In this document: one piece after another, positions 17,899 to 26,291 of the stretch
How the letters are laid out: each line of letters starts with the position of its first letter
Position numbering within the stretch: the first letter of the stretch is position 1
Assembly: GCF_013385825.1 (NCBI RefSeq)
Contig: NZ_JACAPG010000027.1
Location: 253 to 64,252, forward strand
DNA length: 64,000 nucleotides
DNA from: Pseudomonas reactans
Lineage (GTDB): Bacteria; Pseudomonadota; Gammaproteobacteria; Pseudomonadales; Pseudomonadaceae
Direction of reading: 5' to 3'
Made by a program: the position numbers and the translations under genes
Notes under the pieces: generated by a model
Told to the model about the DNA's origin: nothing
The model's input: the letters and a program-made list of their open reading frames with translations, nothing else
The model's database searches: none

Positions 17899-19761
17899 AT
17901 GGACATCACCCGCCGCGACTTCCTCAATGGCGTCGCCGTCACCATCGCCGCCGGCATGACCCCGCTGCAACTCCTGCAAGCCGCTCCCGACGGCCGTTAC
18001 TACCCACCCGCCCTCACCGGCCTGCGTGGCAGCCATGCCGGCTCGTTCGAAGTGGCGCACCAGATGGGCTGGGAAAAGAAGGTGTTCGACACCGACACAC
18101 TGCCAATCACTGAGGATTACGACCTGGTGGTCGTGGGCGGCGGCTTGAGTGGTTTGTCAGCGGCATGGTTCTACCGCGAGAAGCACCCCAAGGCGAAGAT
18201 CCTGATCCTGGAAAATCACGACGACTTCGGCGGCCACGCCAAGCGCAATGAATTCCAGGCCGGTGGCCGCATGATCATCGGCTACGGCGGCAGCGAGGCG
18301 TTCCAGTCGCCCAACCACCTGTACAGCAAGGAAGTGAACGGGTTGTTGAAAAAGCTCGGGGTGAACATCAAGCGCTTCGAAACCGCCTTCGACCGCCAGT
18401 TTTATCCGGGCCTTGGGCTGTCGCGCGGGGTGTTCTTCGACAAGGAAAACTTCGGCGAAGACAAACTGGTGACCGGTGACCCGACGCCGATGGTGGCCGA
18501 CGATATTGCACCGGACCAGTTGAATGCCCGCGCCATCCGCGACTTCATCAATGACTTCCCCTTGCCAGCGGCCGACCGCCAGGCTCTGATCGAACTGCAC
18601 ACCGCGCCCAAGGATTACTTGCAGGGCAAGACGGCCGAAGAAAAGGCCGACTACCTGGCGGCTACCAGCTACCGCGATTTCCTGCTCAAAAACGTAGGAC
18701 TATCGGAAGGCGCGGTGAAGTACTTCCAGAGTCGCACCAATGACTTCATGGCGTTGAGCATCGATGCCGTGGCTTCGGCGGACGCCTACAGCGTGGGCTT
18801 CCCGGGCTTTGCCGGGATGAACCTGGCGCCGATCAGCGAAGAAGCGGCAGCAGAAATGGAAGAGCCCTACATCTACCACTTCCCGGATGGCAATGCCTCG
18901 GTCGCGCGGTTGCTGGTGCGCAGCCTGATCCCGGGCGTGGCGCCAGGGCACACCATGGACGATATCGTGCTGGCGGCGTTTGACTACGCCAAGCTCGACC
19001 AGTCCAAGGCGGCCGTGCGCTTGCGCCTGAACAGCACGGCGGTCAGCGTACGCAACGTCGGCAACAGCGTGCATATCGGCTACAGCCGTGGTGGGCAACT
19101 CGCACAGGTGCGCGGCAAACGCTGCATCCTGGCCTGCTACAACATGATGATCCCGTACCTGTTGAAGGATCTGCCAGCGCCGCAAGCCCAAGCCCTGAGC
19201 CAGAACGTGAAGTACCCGCTGGTGTACACCAAGGTGGTGATCCGCAATTGGCAGTCGTTCCAGAAGTTGGGCGTGCATGAAATCTACGCGGCGACCCAAC
19301 CTTACAGCCGCATCAAGCTGGACTACCCGGTAAGCATGGGCGGTTACGACCACCCGCGCGACCCGACGCAGCCGATTGGCTTGCACATGGTCTATGTGCC
19401 CACCAGCCCCAACAGCGGCATGAACGCCCGCGACCAGGCTCGCGCCGGGCGGGGCAAGCTGTATGGGCAGACGTTCGAGCAATTGGAAGCGCAGTTGCGT
19501 GACCAGTTGCAACGCATGCTCGGGCCGGGTGGGTTCAACCATGAGACCGACATTCTGGCGATCACTGTCAACCGCTGGTCACACGGTTATGCGAGCTTCT
19601 CCAACAGCTTGTTCGACGATGCGGACCAGAGCGAGGCGTGGATGAACCTGGCGAAAAAGCCGGTGGGGCATGTGAGCATCGCCAACTCGGACGCGGCGTG
19701 GAGTGCGTATGCGCATGCGGCGATTGATGAGGCATATCGCGCCGTAGGCGAAATCGCCTGA
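17899..19761 (+). CDS. spdH: FAD-dependent spermidine dehydrogenase-like protein (SpdH-like), Tat substrate
   Basis: This 620 aa flavoprotein starts with a twin-arginine motif (TRRDFLNG, residues 4-11) and a hydrophobic stretch, so export by Tat to the periplasm is likely. The FAD-binding motif VVGGGLSG lies at about 78-85. Length, Tat start and fold signature match P. aeruginosa SpdH (PA3713), which lies near the wsp genes there as it does here. SpdH cleaves spermidine to an aminoaldehyde and a diamine. The two aminoaldehyde dehydrogenases and the polyamine importer upstream fit this pathway. The substrate is inferred. Confidence 0.82.
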   Translation: MDITRRDFLNGVAVTIAAGMTPLQLLQAAPDGRYYPPALTGLRGSHAGSFEVAHQMGWEKKVFDTDTLPITEDYDLVVVGGGLSGLSAAWFYREKHPKAKILILENHDDFGGHAKRNEFQAGGRMIIGYGGSEAFQSPNHLYSKEVNGLLKKLGVNIKRFETAFDRQFYPGLGLSRGVFFDKENFGEDKLVTGDPTPMVADDIAPDQLNARAIRDFINDFPLPAADRQALIELHTAPKDYLQGKTAEEKADYLAATSYRDFLLKNVGLSEGAVKYFQSRTNDFMALSIDAVASADAYSVGFPGFAGMNLAPISEEAAAEMEEPYIYHFPDGNASVARLLVRSLIPGVAPGHTMDDIVLAAFDYAKLDQSKAAVRLRLNSTAVSVRNVGNSVHIGYSRGGQLAQVRGKRCILACYNMMIPYLLKDLPAPQAQALSQNVKYPLVYTKVVIRNWQSFQKLGVHEIYAATQPYSRIKLDYPVSMGGYDHPRDPTQPIGLHMVYVPTSPNSGMNARDQARAGRGKLYGQTFEQLEAQLRDQLQRMLGPGGFNHETDILAITVNRWSHGYASFSNSLFDDADQSEAWMNLAKKPVGHVSIANSDAAWSAYAHAAIDEAYRAVGEIA

Positions 19762-19765
19762 CCCT

Positions 19766-19850
19766 TGTAGGAGCCGGCTTGCCGGCGATGAGGCCCTTGA
19801 GCCTTGCAGCGTTCTCTCGGACGCCATCGCCGGCAAGCCGGCTCCTACAG
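19766..19850. repeat. REPIN downstream of spdH-like gene
   Basis: Arms TGTAGGAGCCGGCTTGCCGG and CCGGCAAGCCGGCTCCTACA flank about 40 nt. The arm sequence differs from the REPIN at 17761 (CGAGCTTGCTCG core), so it represents a second subtype. It starts 4 bp after the stop codon. Confidence 0.9.
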
Positions 19851-20057
19851 GGGATTTTTGTGAGTCGGAAATGTCTTGTCGCATTTGCTAGGCCATCACG
19901 TCGCTATCAATCAATTTTCCTACGTCATCGAACCGCTTAAGCTATCCGGCGTCTGTTTAATGTCCGTTGCGTTTGGTCGAAGGCATGTCCGAACCGTAAT
20001 TTCTGATCCGCTACGTGCCAGGAACGGCGCGGGATTTGCTCACGACAGGTTGTCTCT

Positions 20058-21683
20058 ATGCACCGCAGGAATTTGCTCAAAGCGTCCATGGCCATTGCGG
20101 CTTACACCGGTTTGTCGGCCAGCGGCCTGCTTTCCGCCCAGGCCTGGGCCGGGAACCGTGCCGCTGATGGCAAGGCCGTGGCGTTCGATTTCGACTCGCT
20201 CAAGGCCCAGGCCAAACAACTCGCCGGGACCGCTTACAAGGACACCAAACAGGTGCTGCCGCCAACATTGGCGACCATGACCCCGCAGAATTTCAACGCC
20301 ATCGGCTACGACGGCAACCATTCGCTGTGGAAGGAATTGAACGGCCAACTGGACGTGCAGTTCTTCCACGTCGGCATGGGCTTCAAGACGCCGGTGCGCA
20401 TGCACAGTGTCGACCCCAAGACCCGCGAAGCCCGCGAAGTGCATTTCCGTCCATCTTTGTTCAACTATGAAAAGACCACCGTCGACACCAAGCAACTGAC
20501 CGGTGACCTGGGTTTTTCCGGCTTCAAGCTGTTCAAGGCGCCGGAGCTGGACCGCCATGACGTGCTGTCGTTTCTCGGCGCCAGCTACTTCCGTGCGGTG
20601 GACAATACCGGGCAGTACGGCCTCTCGGCCCGTGGACTGGCCATCGACACCTACGCGAAAAAACGCGAGGAATTCCCCGACTTCACGCAGTTCTGGTTCG
20701 AGACCCCAGACAAGAACGCCACCCGCTTTGTGGTCTACGCCCTGCTCGACTCCCCGAGCGCCACGGGTGCCTACCGCTTCGATATCGACTGCCAGGCCAA
20801 CCAGGTCGTGATGGCAATCGACGCACACATCAACGCACGCACCACCATCGAACAACTGGGCATCGCGCCGATGACCAGCATGTTCAGTTGCGGCACACAC
20901 GAACGACGCATGTGCGACACCATCCACCCGCAGATCCACGATTCGGACCGCCTGGCCATGTGGCGCGGCAACGGCGAGTGGATCTGCCGCCCGCTGAACA
21001 ACCCGGCCAAGCTGCAATTCAACGCGTTCGCCGACAAAGACCCGAAAGGCTTCGGCCTGGTGCAGACCGACCATGAGTTCGCCAGCTACCAGGACACCGT
21101 GGACTGGTACAGCAAGCGCCCGAGCCTGTGGGTGGAACCAACCACTGCGTGGGGCGAGGGCTCTATCGATTTGCTGGAAATTCCTACAACCGGTGAGACC
21201 CTGGATAACATCGTGGCCTTCTGGACCCCGAAAAAACCCGTGGCGGCCGGCGACTCGCTCAACTACGGCTACAAGCTGTACTGGAGCGCCTTGCCACCGG
21301 TGAGTACACCGTTGGCGCAAGTCGACGCCACCCGTTCGGGCATGGGTGGCTTTACCGAAGGCTGGGCACCGGGCGAGCACTACCCACCGGTGTGGGCGCG
21401 CCGTTTTGCCGTGGACTTCAAGGGCGGCGGCCTGGATCGCCTGCCACCGGGCACCGGGATCGAGCCGGTAGTGACGTGCTCCCACGGCCAGGTCAAGGAT
21501 TTCAGCGTGCTGGTGCTGGATAACATCAAGGGCTACCGCATCCTGTTTGACTGGTACCCGACCAGCGACAGCGTGGAGCCGGTGGAACTGCGCCTGTTCA
21601 TACGCACCCAGGACCGTACCTTGAGTGAAACCTGGTTGTACCAGTACTTCCCGCCGGCTCCGGACCAGCGTAAGTACACCTGA
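20058..21683 (+). CDS. opgD: Glucan biosynthesis protein D, OpgD (Tat substrate)
   Basis: This 541 aa periplasmic protein of the OpgG/OpgD family acts in osmoregulated periplasmic glucan metabolism. The N-terminus (MHRRNLLKAS, then a hydrophobic run ending LLSAQAWA) is a Tat signal peptide, as is usual for OpgD and unlike Sec-exported OpgG. The body has the MdoG-type beta-sandwich composition and the family's usual length. It stands alone, with a 200-bp leader and no other gene in its unit, and is followed by a perfect hairpin. Confidence 0.93.
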   Translation: MHRRNLLKASMAIAAYTGLSASGLLSAQAWAGNRAADGKAVAFDFDSLKAQAKQLAGTAYKDTKQVLPPTLATMTPQNFNAIGYDGNHSLWKELNGQLDVQFFHVGMGFKTPVRMHSVDPKTREAREVHFRPSLFNYEKTTVDTKQLTGDLGFSGFKLFKAPELDRHDVLSFLGASYFRAVDNTGQYGLSARGLAIDTYAKKREEFPDFTQFWFETPDKNATRFVVYALLDSPSATGAYRFDIDCQANQVVMAIDAHINARTTIEQLGIAPMTSMFSCGTHERRMCDTIHPQIHDSDRLAMWRGNGEWICRPLNNPAKLQFNAFADKDPKGFGLVQTDHEFASYQDTVDWYSKRPSLWVEPTTAWGEGSIDLLEIPTTGETLDNIVAFWTPKKPVAAGDSLNYGYKLYWSALPPVSTPLAQVDATRSGMGGFTEGWAPGEHYPPVWARRFAVDFKGGGLDRLPPGTGIEPVVTCSHGQVKDFSVLVLDNIKGYRILFDWYPTSDSVEPVELRLFIRTQDRTLSETWLYQYFPPAPDQRKYT

Positions 21684-21691
21684 TCGTCCGC

Positions 21692-21719
21692 TGCAGGAGC
21701 TGGCAAGCCAGCTCCTGCA
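21692..21719. terminator. Perfect 13-bp hairpin between convergent genes (REP-like)
   Basis: TGCAGGAGCTGGC and GCCAGCTCCTGCA pair perfectly around a 2-nt spacer. The sequence resembles two REP arms fused tail to tail with the REPIN core lost. No T-tract follows, so it may act as an mRNA 3' stabiliser rather than a classical terminator. It lies between opgD (+) and the small gene at 21725 (-). Confidence 0.6.
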
Positions 21720-21724
21720 AGTGC

Positions 21725-21910
21725 TCAGAACCGCGACACACTTTTCATCGCCCCAATCAAATAGCGCATCGCCACCTGATCGTTCTCGGTCAGGGCGCGG
21801 TACTGCGCCAGCAATTCCACTTCATCCGAACTCAGCCTTCGGCCACGCAAAGACACCCTGCGGGCCAGAAATGACGCCACCACACCCGCTACACCATAGG
21901 AACTGGCCAT
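21725..21910 (-). CDS. Small conserved hypothetical protein (61 aa)
   Basis: I do not recognise a function. The 61 aa basic protein begins MASSYGVAGVVASFLARR, a weakly hydrophobic segment, followed by an arginine-rich patch (RGRRLS) and an amphipathic helix (SDEVELLAQYRALTENDQ). A strong ribosome site (AGGAG, 9 nt before the ATG) supports real translation. It is convergent with opgD across the hairpin at 21692-21719. Confidence 0.6.
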   Translation of the reverse strand: MASSYGVAGVVASFLARRVSLRGRRLSSDEVELLAQYRALTENDQVAMRYLIGAMKSVSRF

Positions 21911-22104
21911 GGACTGCTTCTCCTGATATCCATCAAATACTCCCGTTGCCCATAACTGCCTCCCATGAAGCGCAATGCCCCAGTGAGCAAACCAACTGAC
22001 TTCCTGGGCCAGAAATCAGGCTTACCCTAAGCGTAGAAACCTTATTGCCGAGCGTGGGACTTTTTTAGAGTAATCACTTAAATATTTGCTTCGGTAACAA
22101 AGAC

Positions 22105-22650
22105 CTACAGTCCTTTCTCACCTAATGGTCGGTAGAGATGAATGTCATGGGGCTCTTGTGCAAACAGGTCAGGATCAGGTTGCTGCAGCAACAGGCAGCC
22201 TTGGCGTAGGTAAAAGTCCACGGTATTGCGCGACTCCGTGGCCGAGATATACAACGCATCCGCTCCGGTTTGACGGCCGTGCTCACAGGCCAGCGAGAAC
22301 AGATGCCCTCCCAGCCCCAAGCCACGCGCCGCATGACTGACGTGCAGGAACTTCAGTTGGCGCATTCGCAGCGTCTGATTATGGATGGTGCGGTTGTCCA
22401 CCACCGCCGCCGCTATCAAGGTTGGACCGTCGAATACGCCCAGCAACCACCCGCCCCGTTTGAGACAGGCGCCCAGCGCCACCGCGTCCTGCTCCGCCTC
22501 GCCTTCGGGCCAACCGCGCATGTCGTGGTGAGCGGCGTACAACACCAACTGACCACCGTCCACGCGATAGCATTGGTGGATCAACTCCGTGCGGTCGATG
22601 GTTGCCAGCAACGGGATGTCACTTTCAGTTAACGCGCGTTCCACCAGCAT
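22105..22650 (-). CDS. GNAT-family N-acetyltransferase
   Basis: This 181 aa protein has the GNAT fold, with the acetyl-CoA-binding motif A around FLHVSHAARGLGLGGHLFSLA and a downstream beta-bulge/helix region (TESRNTVDFYLRQGC). AGGAGG lies 5 nt before the ATG. The substrate is not predictable from sequence, and no neighbour suggests one. Confidence 0.85.
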   Translation of the reverse strand: MLVERALTESDIPLLATIDRTELIHQCYRVDGGQLVLYAAHHDMRGWPEGEAEQDAVALGACLKRGGWLLGVFDGPTLIAAAVVDNRTIHNQTLRMRQLKFLHVSHAARGLGLGGHLFSLACEHGRQTGADALYISATESRNTVDFYLRQGCLLLQQPDPDLFAQEPHDIHLYRPLGEKGL

Positions 22651-22705
22651 GATGGCCTCCTGCTTTTAGGCGACCAAGGATCAGGCCTGCGCTAAACGCG
22701 AGCAA

Positions 22706-22734
22706 GAAAAAACCCACCGGGTCAGGGTGGGTTT
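22706..22734 (-). terminator. Rho-independent terminator
   Basis: AAACCCACC pairs with GGTGGGTTT around a 7-nt loop, with a poly-T on the minus strand. It lies 20 bp past the stop of the OYE-family gene and ends that transcript. Confidence 0.85.
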
Positions 22735-22754
22735 GGTGGGCACATCAGGCAGGT

Positions 22755-23861
22755 TCAGTCACGCAGGTCCGACTCATGAATCGGCTGATCCCGGTGCGTG
22801 GCGCGCTGGTACTGCGCCGGCCAGATAGCCTTGCGTCCGCCCAGGTCATCGTCGGCATGCAGTGGCCAGTACGGGTCACGCAACAGCTCACGGGCCAGAA
22901 AGATGATATCGGCCTGGCAGGTGCGCAGGATGTGCTCGGCCTGGGCCGGCTCGGTGATCATGCCAACGGTGCCGGTGGCCATGCCCGACTCTTTGCGCAC
23001 GCGCTCGGCGAAACGGGTCTGGTAACCGGGGCCGGTGGGGATCTCGGCGTTGGCGGCGGTGCCACCGGAGGAGACGTCGATCAGGTCCACCCCCAGGTCC
23101 TTCAAGCGACGCGCCAGTTCCACGGTTTCATCGGGGTTCCAGCCATCCTCCACCCAATCGGTGGCCGACACCCGCACAAACAGCGGCAACTCCTGGGGCC
23201 AGACATCACGCACGGCCTGGGTCACTTGCAGCACCAGACGGATGCGGTTTTCGAACGAGCCGCCGTACTGGTCCTGACGCTGATTGCTGATCGGTGAGAG
23301 AAATTGATGCAACAGGTAACCATGGGCCGCGTGGATTTCCACCACTTCGAAGCCTGCGGTCAACGCGCGCTTGGCGGCGGCAACAAAATCGGCGATCACT
23401 TGCTGGATCTGGCCTTCGTCCAATGGCTTGGGCTGGGTGTGCTGAGGGTCGAAGGCAATCGGCGATGGCCCTACCGGCGTCCAGCCGCCATCCTCCGGTT
23501 TGACGCTGCCGTGCTTGCCGATCCAAGGCCGATGAGTGCTGGCCTTGCGCCCGGCGTGAGCCAGTTGAATGCCGGCCACCGCGCCTTGGGCCGCAATGAA
23601 ACGCGTGATGCGTTGCAGCGGTTCGATTTGAGCGTCGTTCCACAGGCCCAGGTCCTGGGCGGTGATGCGGCCATCGGCAGTCACGGCGGTGGCTTCAGTG
23701 AAGATCAACCCGGCGCCGCCGACGGCACGACTGCCGAGGTGTACCAGGTGCCAGTCATTCGCCAGGCCATCGACGCTTGAGTATTGGCACATGGGCGACA
23801 CGGCGATGCGGTTGAGCAGGGTCAATTGACGGAGAGTATAAGGTTCGAGCAGCTGACTCAT
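22755..23861 (-). CDS. Old-yellow-enzyme family NADH:flavin oxidoreductase (YqjM/XenA-like)
   Basis: This 368 aa FMN-dependent TIM-barrel reductase belongs to the thermophilic-like (YqjM/XenA) class. Signs are the N-terminal NRIAVSPMCQYSS with the class-typical cysteine near the flavin, QLAHAGRKA, the HAAHGYLLHQFLSP active-site region with its histidine pair, and the FMN phosphate region near IIFLARELLRDPYWP. Such enzymes reduce activated alkenes with NAD(P)H; the natural substrate is unknown. AAGAGGTG precedes the ATG. Confidence 0.9.
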   Translation of the reverse strand: MSQLLEPYTLRQLTLLNRIAVSPMCQYSSVDGLANDWHLVHLGSRAVGGAGLIFTEATAVTADGRITAQDLGLWNDAQIEPLQRITRFIAAQGAVAGIQLAHAGRKASTHRPWIGKHGSVKPEDGGWTPVGPSPIAFDPQHTQPKPLDEGQIQQVIADFVAAAKRALTAGFEVVEIHAAHGYLLHQFLSPISNQRQDQYGGSFENRIRLVLQVTQAVRDVWPQELPLFVRVSATDWVEDGWNPDETVELARRLKDLGVDLIDVSSGGTAANAEIPTGPGYQTRFAERVRKESGMATGTVGMITEPAQAEHILRTCQADIIFLARELLRDPYWPLHADDDLGGRKAIWPAQYQRATHRDQPIHESDLRD

Positions 23862-23893
23862 GGCGCACCTCTTCTTAGCTTTGCAGGCATTAT

Positions 23894-24021
23894 TGTAGGA
23901 ACGAGGGGGGCGCCTAGCCCTTGCTCGCGAAGGCCTAATGGGCGCTACGTTTATCCAGGGTTAACGCGTTATCGTTGACGTTTTTCGCGAGCAAGGGCTA
24001 GGCGCCCCCCTCGCTCCTACA
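23894..24021. repeat. REPIN with enlarged arms
   Basis: The outer arms are TGTAGGAACGAGGGGGGCGC and the complement GCGCCCCCCTCGCTCCTACA, continuing inward through CTAGCCCTTGCTCGCGA. Compared with the usual Pseudomonas arm (TGTAGGAGCGAGCTTGCTCG), about 16 nt are inserted in both arms in complementary form. One outer position differs between the arms (AACGAG versus the complement of CTCGCT). It lies between kup and the OYE gene. Confidence 0.8.
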
Positions 24022-24100
24022 GCCTAGTCGACAACGCTGGATTGCACAGGGTTCAGAAGGAAAAGCGGGGACCGATTGCCGGCCCCCGTATTGCAACAGC

Positions 24101-26002
24101 TTACATTTCGACCTGGGTGCCCAGCTCGATCACCCGGTTTACCGGGAGTTTGAAGAAGCGCAGGTTGCCGTTGGCGTTCTTCAACATAAAGGCGAACAAA
24201 GCTTCGCGCCAACGGGCCATGCCCTTGATCCGCGAGGCGATGACCGTTTCGCGGCTGAGGAAGTAGGTGGTGCGCATCGGGCTGAAGTCCAGGTCATCCA
24301 GATGGCACAACTTCAGCGCCTCCGGCACATCCGGCTCATCGGTGAAACCGAAGTGCAGGATCACGCGGAAGAAGCCTTCGCCGTAGGCATCCACCTCGAA
24401 CCGCCGTGCGGCCGGTACGCGGGGAATGTCCTCGTAGACCACCGTCAGCAACACCACTTGCTCATGCAACACCTGGTTATGCAGCAGGTTGTGCAACAGC
24501 GCGTGAGGCACAGCGTCCGGGCGCGCGGTGAGGAACACGGCGGTGCCCTGCACGCGATGAGGCGGCTGCACGCGGATACTGCTGATGAAGATCGGCAGCG
24601 GCAGGCCACCTTCGTCGAGGCGTTCCACCAGCAATTGCTTGCCGCGCTTCCAGGTAGTCATCAGCACAAACAGCACGATCCCCGCCAGTACCGGGAAGGC
24701 GCCGCCTTGGATGATCTTCGGCACGTTGGCGGCAAAGTAAAGACCGTCCACCAACAGGCAGCAAACCAGGACAGGAACAGCCAGGATTGGCGGCCATTTC
24801 CACAGCAGCAGCATCACCGCCGAGACCAGGATGGTGGTCATCAACATGGTGCCCGTTACCGCCACGCCGTAGGCCGAGGCCAGTGCGTTGGACGACTCAA
24901 AGCCCAACACCAGCAGGATTACGCCCACCATCAGCGACCAGTTCACCGCGCCGATGTAGATCTGGCCCTGCTCGGCGCTTGAAGTGTGCTGAATGTGCAT
25001 GCGCGGGATGTAGCCCAGCTGGATCGCCTGGCGTGTCAACGAGAACGCACCGGAAATCACTGCCTGGGAGGCAATTACCGTGGCCAGGGTAGACAACACC
25101 ACCAGCGGGATCAGCGCCCAGCTCGGCGCCAGCAGGTAGAACGGGTTGCGCGCGGCTTCCGGGTCACCGAGCAGCATGGCGCCCTGGCCGAAATAATTGA
25201 GCACCAGCGCCGGCAGCACCAGCATGAACCAGGCGCGGGCGATGGGTTTGCGGCCGAAGTGACCCATATCGGCGTACAGCGCTTCGGCGCCGGTCAGTGC
25301 CAACACCACCGCGCCGAGGATGGCTACGCCAATGCCCGGATGCGCTTCGAAGAAGCGTACTGCCCAGATCGGATTAAGAGCACTCAGCACCTCAGGGTGC
25401 AGGGTGATGCCATATACGCCCAACCCGCCCAGCACCAGAAACCAGGTCACCATCACCGGCCCGAAGAGCTTGCCGATCTGGTCGGTCCCATGCTTCTGGA
25501 TCAGGAACAGCGCCACCAGCACCACCAAGGCGATGGGCACGACCCATTTTTCAAGGCCGTCGAAGGCCAGTTCCAGGCCTTCGACCGCAGACAACACGGA
25601 AATCGCCGGGGTGATCATGCTGTCGCCGTAGAACAGCGCCGCGCCGCAAAGGCCACACACAACCAGGAAGCTACGCAACTTCTTGCGCTCCCCCGCCGCC
25701 CGTCGTGCCAGTGCCGTGAGCGCCATGATGCCGCCCTCGCCCTGGTTATCGGCACGCAGCACGAACAGCATGTACTTGATCGACACCACCCAGATCAGCG
25801 ACCAGAAGATCAGCGCCAGGATCCCCAGCACACCGTCATGATTGACCTGAACCCCATAACCGCCGTTGAACACCTCTTTAAGGGTGTAGAGCGGGCTGGT
25901 CCCGATATCGCCGTAAACCACCCCGACCGCTGCCACCAGCATGCCGATCGGCTTGGCGTTTGACTGCTCGGCACCTGCTGCCTGACTACTCGCGTGACCC
26001 AT
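24101..26002 (-). CDS. kup: Low-affinity potassium uptake protein Kup
   Basis: This 633 aa K+/H+ symporter has the family start VGVVYGDIGTSPLYTLKE, about 12 transmembrane helices to residue 440, and a cytoplasmic C-terminal domain. The conserved segment FYGDSMITPAISVLSAVEG is present. The frame starts with a TTG at 26005, but the ATG at 26002 has AGGAGT 7 nt upstream and is preferred. It is monocistronic, with about 290 bp of non-coding leader up to rimO on the other side. Confidence 0.96.
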   Translation of the reverse strand: MGHASSQAAGAEQSNAKPIGMLVAAVGVVYGDIGTSPLYTLKEVFNGGYGVQVNHDGVLGILALIFWSLIWVVSIKYMLFVLRADNQGEGGIMALTALARRAAGERKKLRSFLVVCGLCGAALFYGDSMITPAISVLSAVEGLELAFDGLEKWVVPIALVVLVALFLIQKHGTDQIGKLFGPVMVTWFLVLGGLGVYGITLHPEVLSALNPIWAVRFFEAHPGIGVAILGAVVLALTGAEALYADMGHFGRKPIARAWFMLVLPALVLNYFGQGAMLLGDPEAARNPFYLLAPSWALIPLVVLSTLATVIASQAVISGAFSLTRQAIQLGYIPRMHIQHTSSAEQGQIYIGAVNWSLMVGVILLVLGFESSNALASAYGVAVTGTMLMTTILVSAVMLLLWKWPPILAVPVLVCCLLVDGLYFAANVPKIIQGGAFPVLAGIVLFVLMTTWKRGKQLLVERLDEGGLPLPIFISSIRVQPPHRVQGTAVFLTARPDAVPHALLHNLLHNQVLHEQVVLLTVVYEDIPRVPAARRFEVDAYGEGFFRVILHFGFTDEPDVPEALKLCHLDDLDFSPMRTTYFLSRETVIASRIKGMARWREALFAFMLKNANGNLRFFKLPVNRVIELGTQVEM

Positions 26003-26291
26003 CAACCACTCCTGCCCTTTGACCTGCGGTCTTTTATTAACAACGCGTCTAAGCTGACCCTAGCATGCGCTGTTTTACTTCTCGTAACAGACGTTTTGTT
26101 GACCTTAGGACTTTACCTAGGCGCAACGGCGCGAAGCATAGCGCAGCACTCGTCGCATTTCCCTGCATAAAGCTGGTCAAGTGCGCTGCCCGTCGCTAGA
26201 ATTGCGCACTTTTTGATCAGAGGCGCACCAAGCGCCCGTCCGCAGCCTTGTCGTGCCCGACTGGCGGCGTCATTCAATACCGAGGTTAGAC

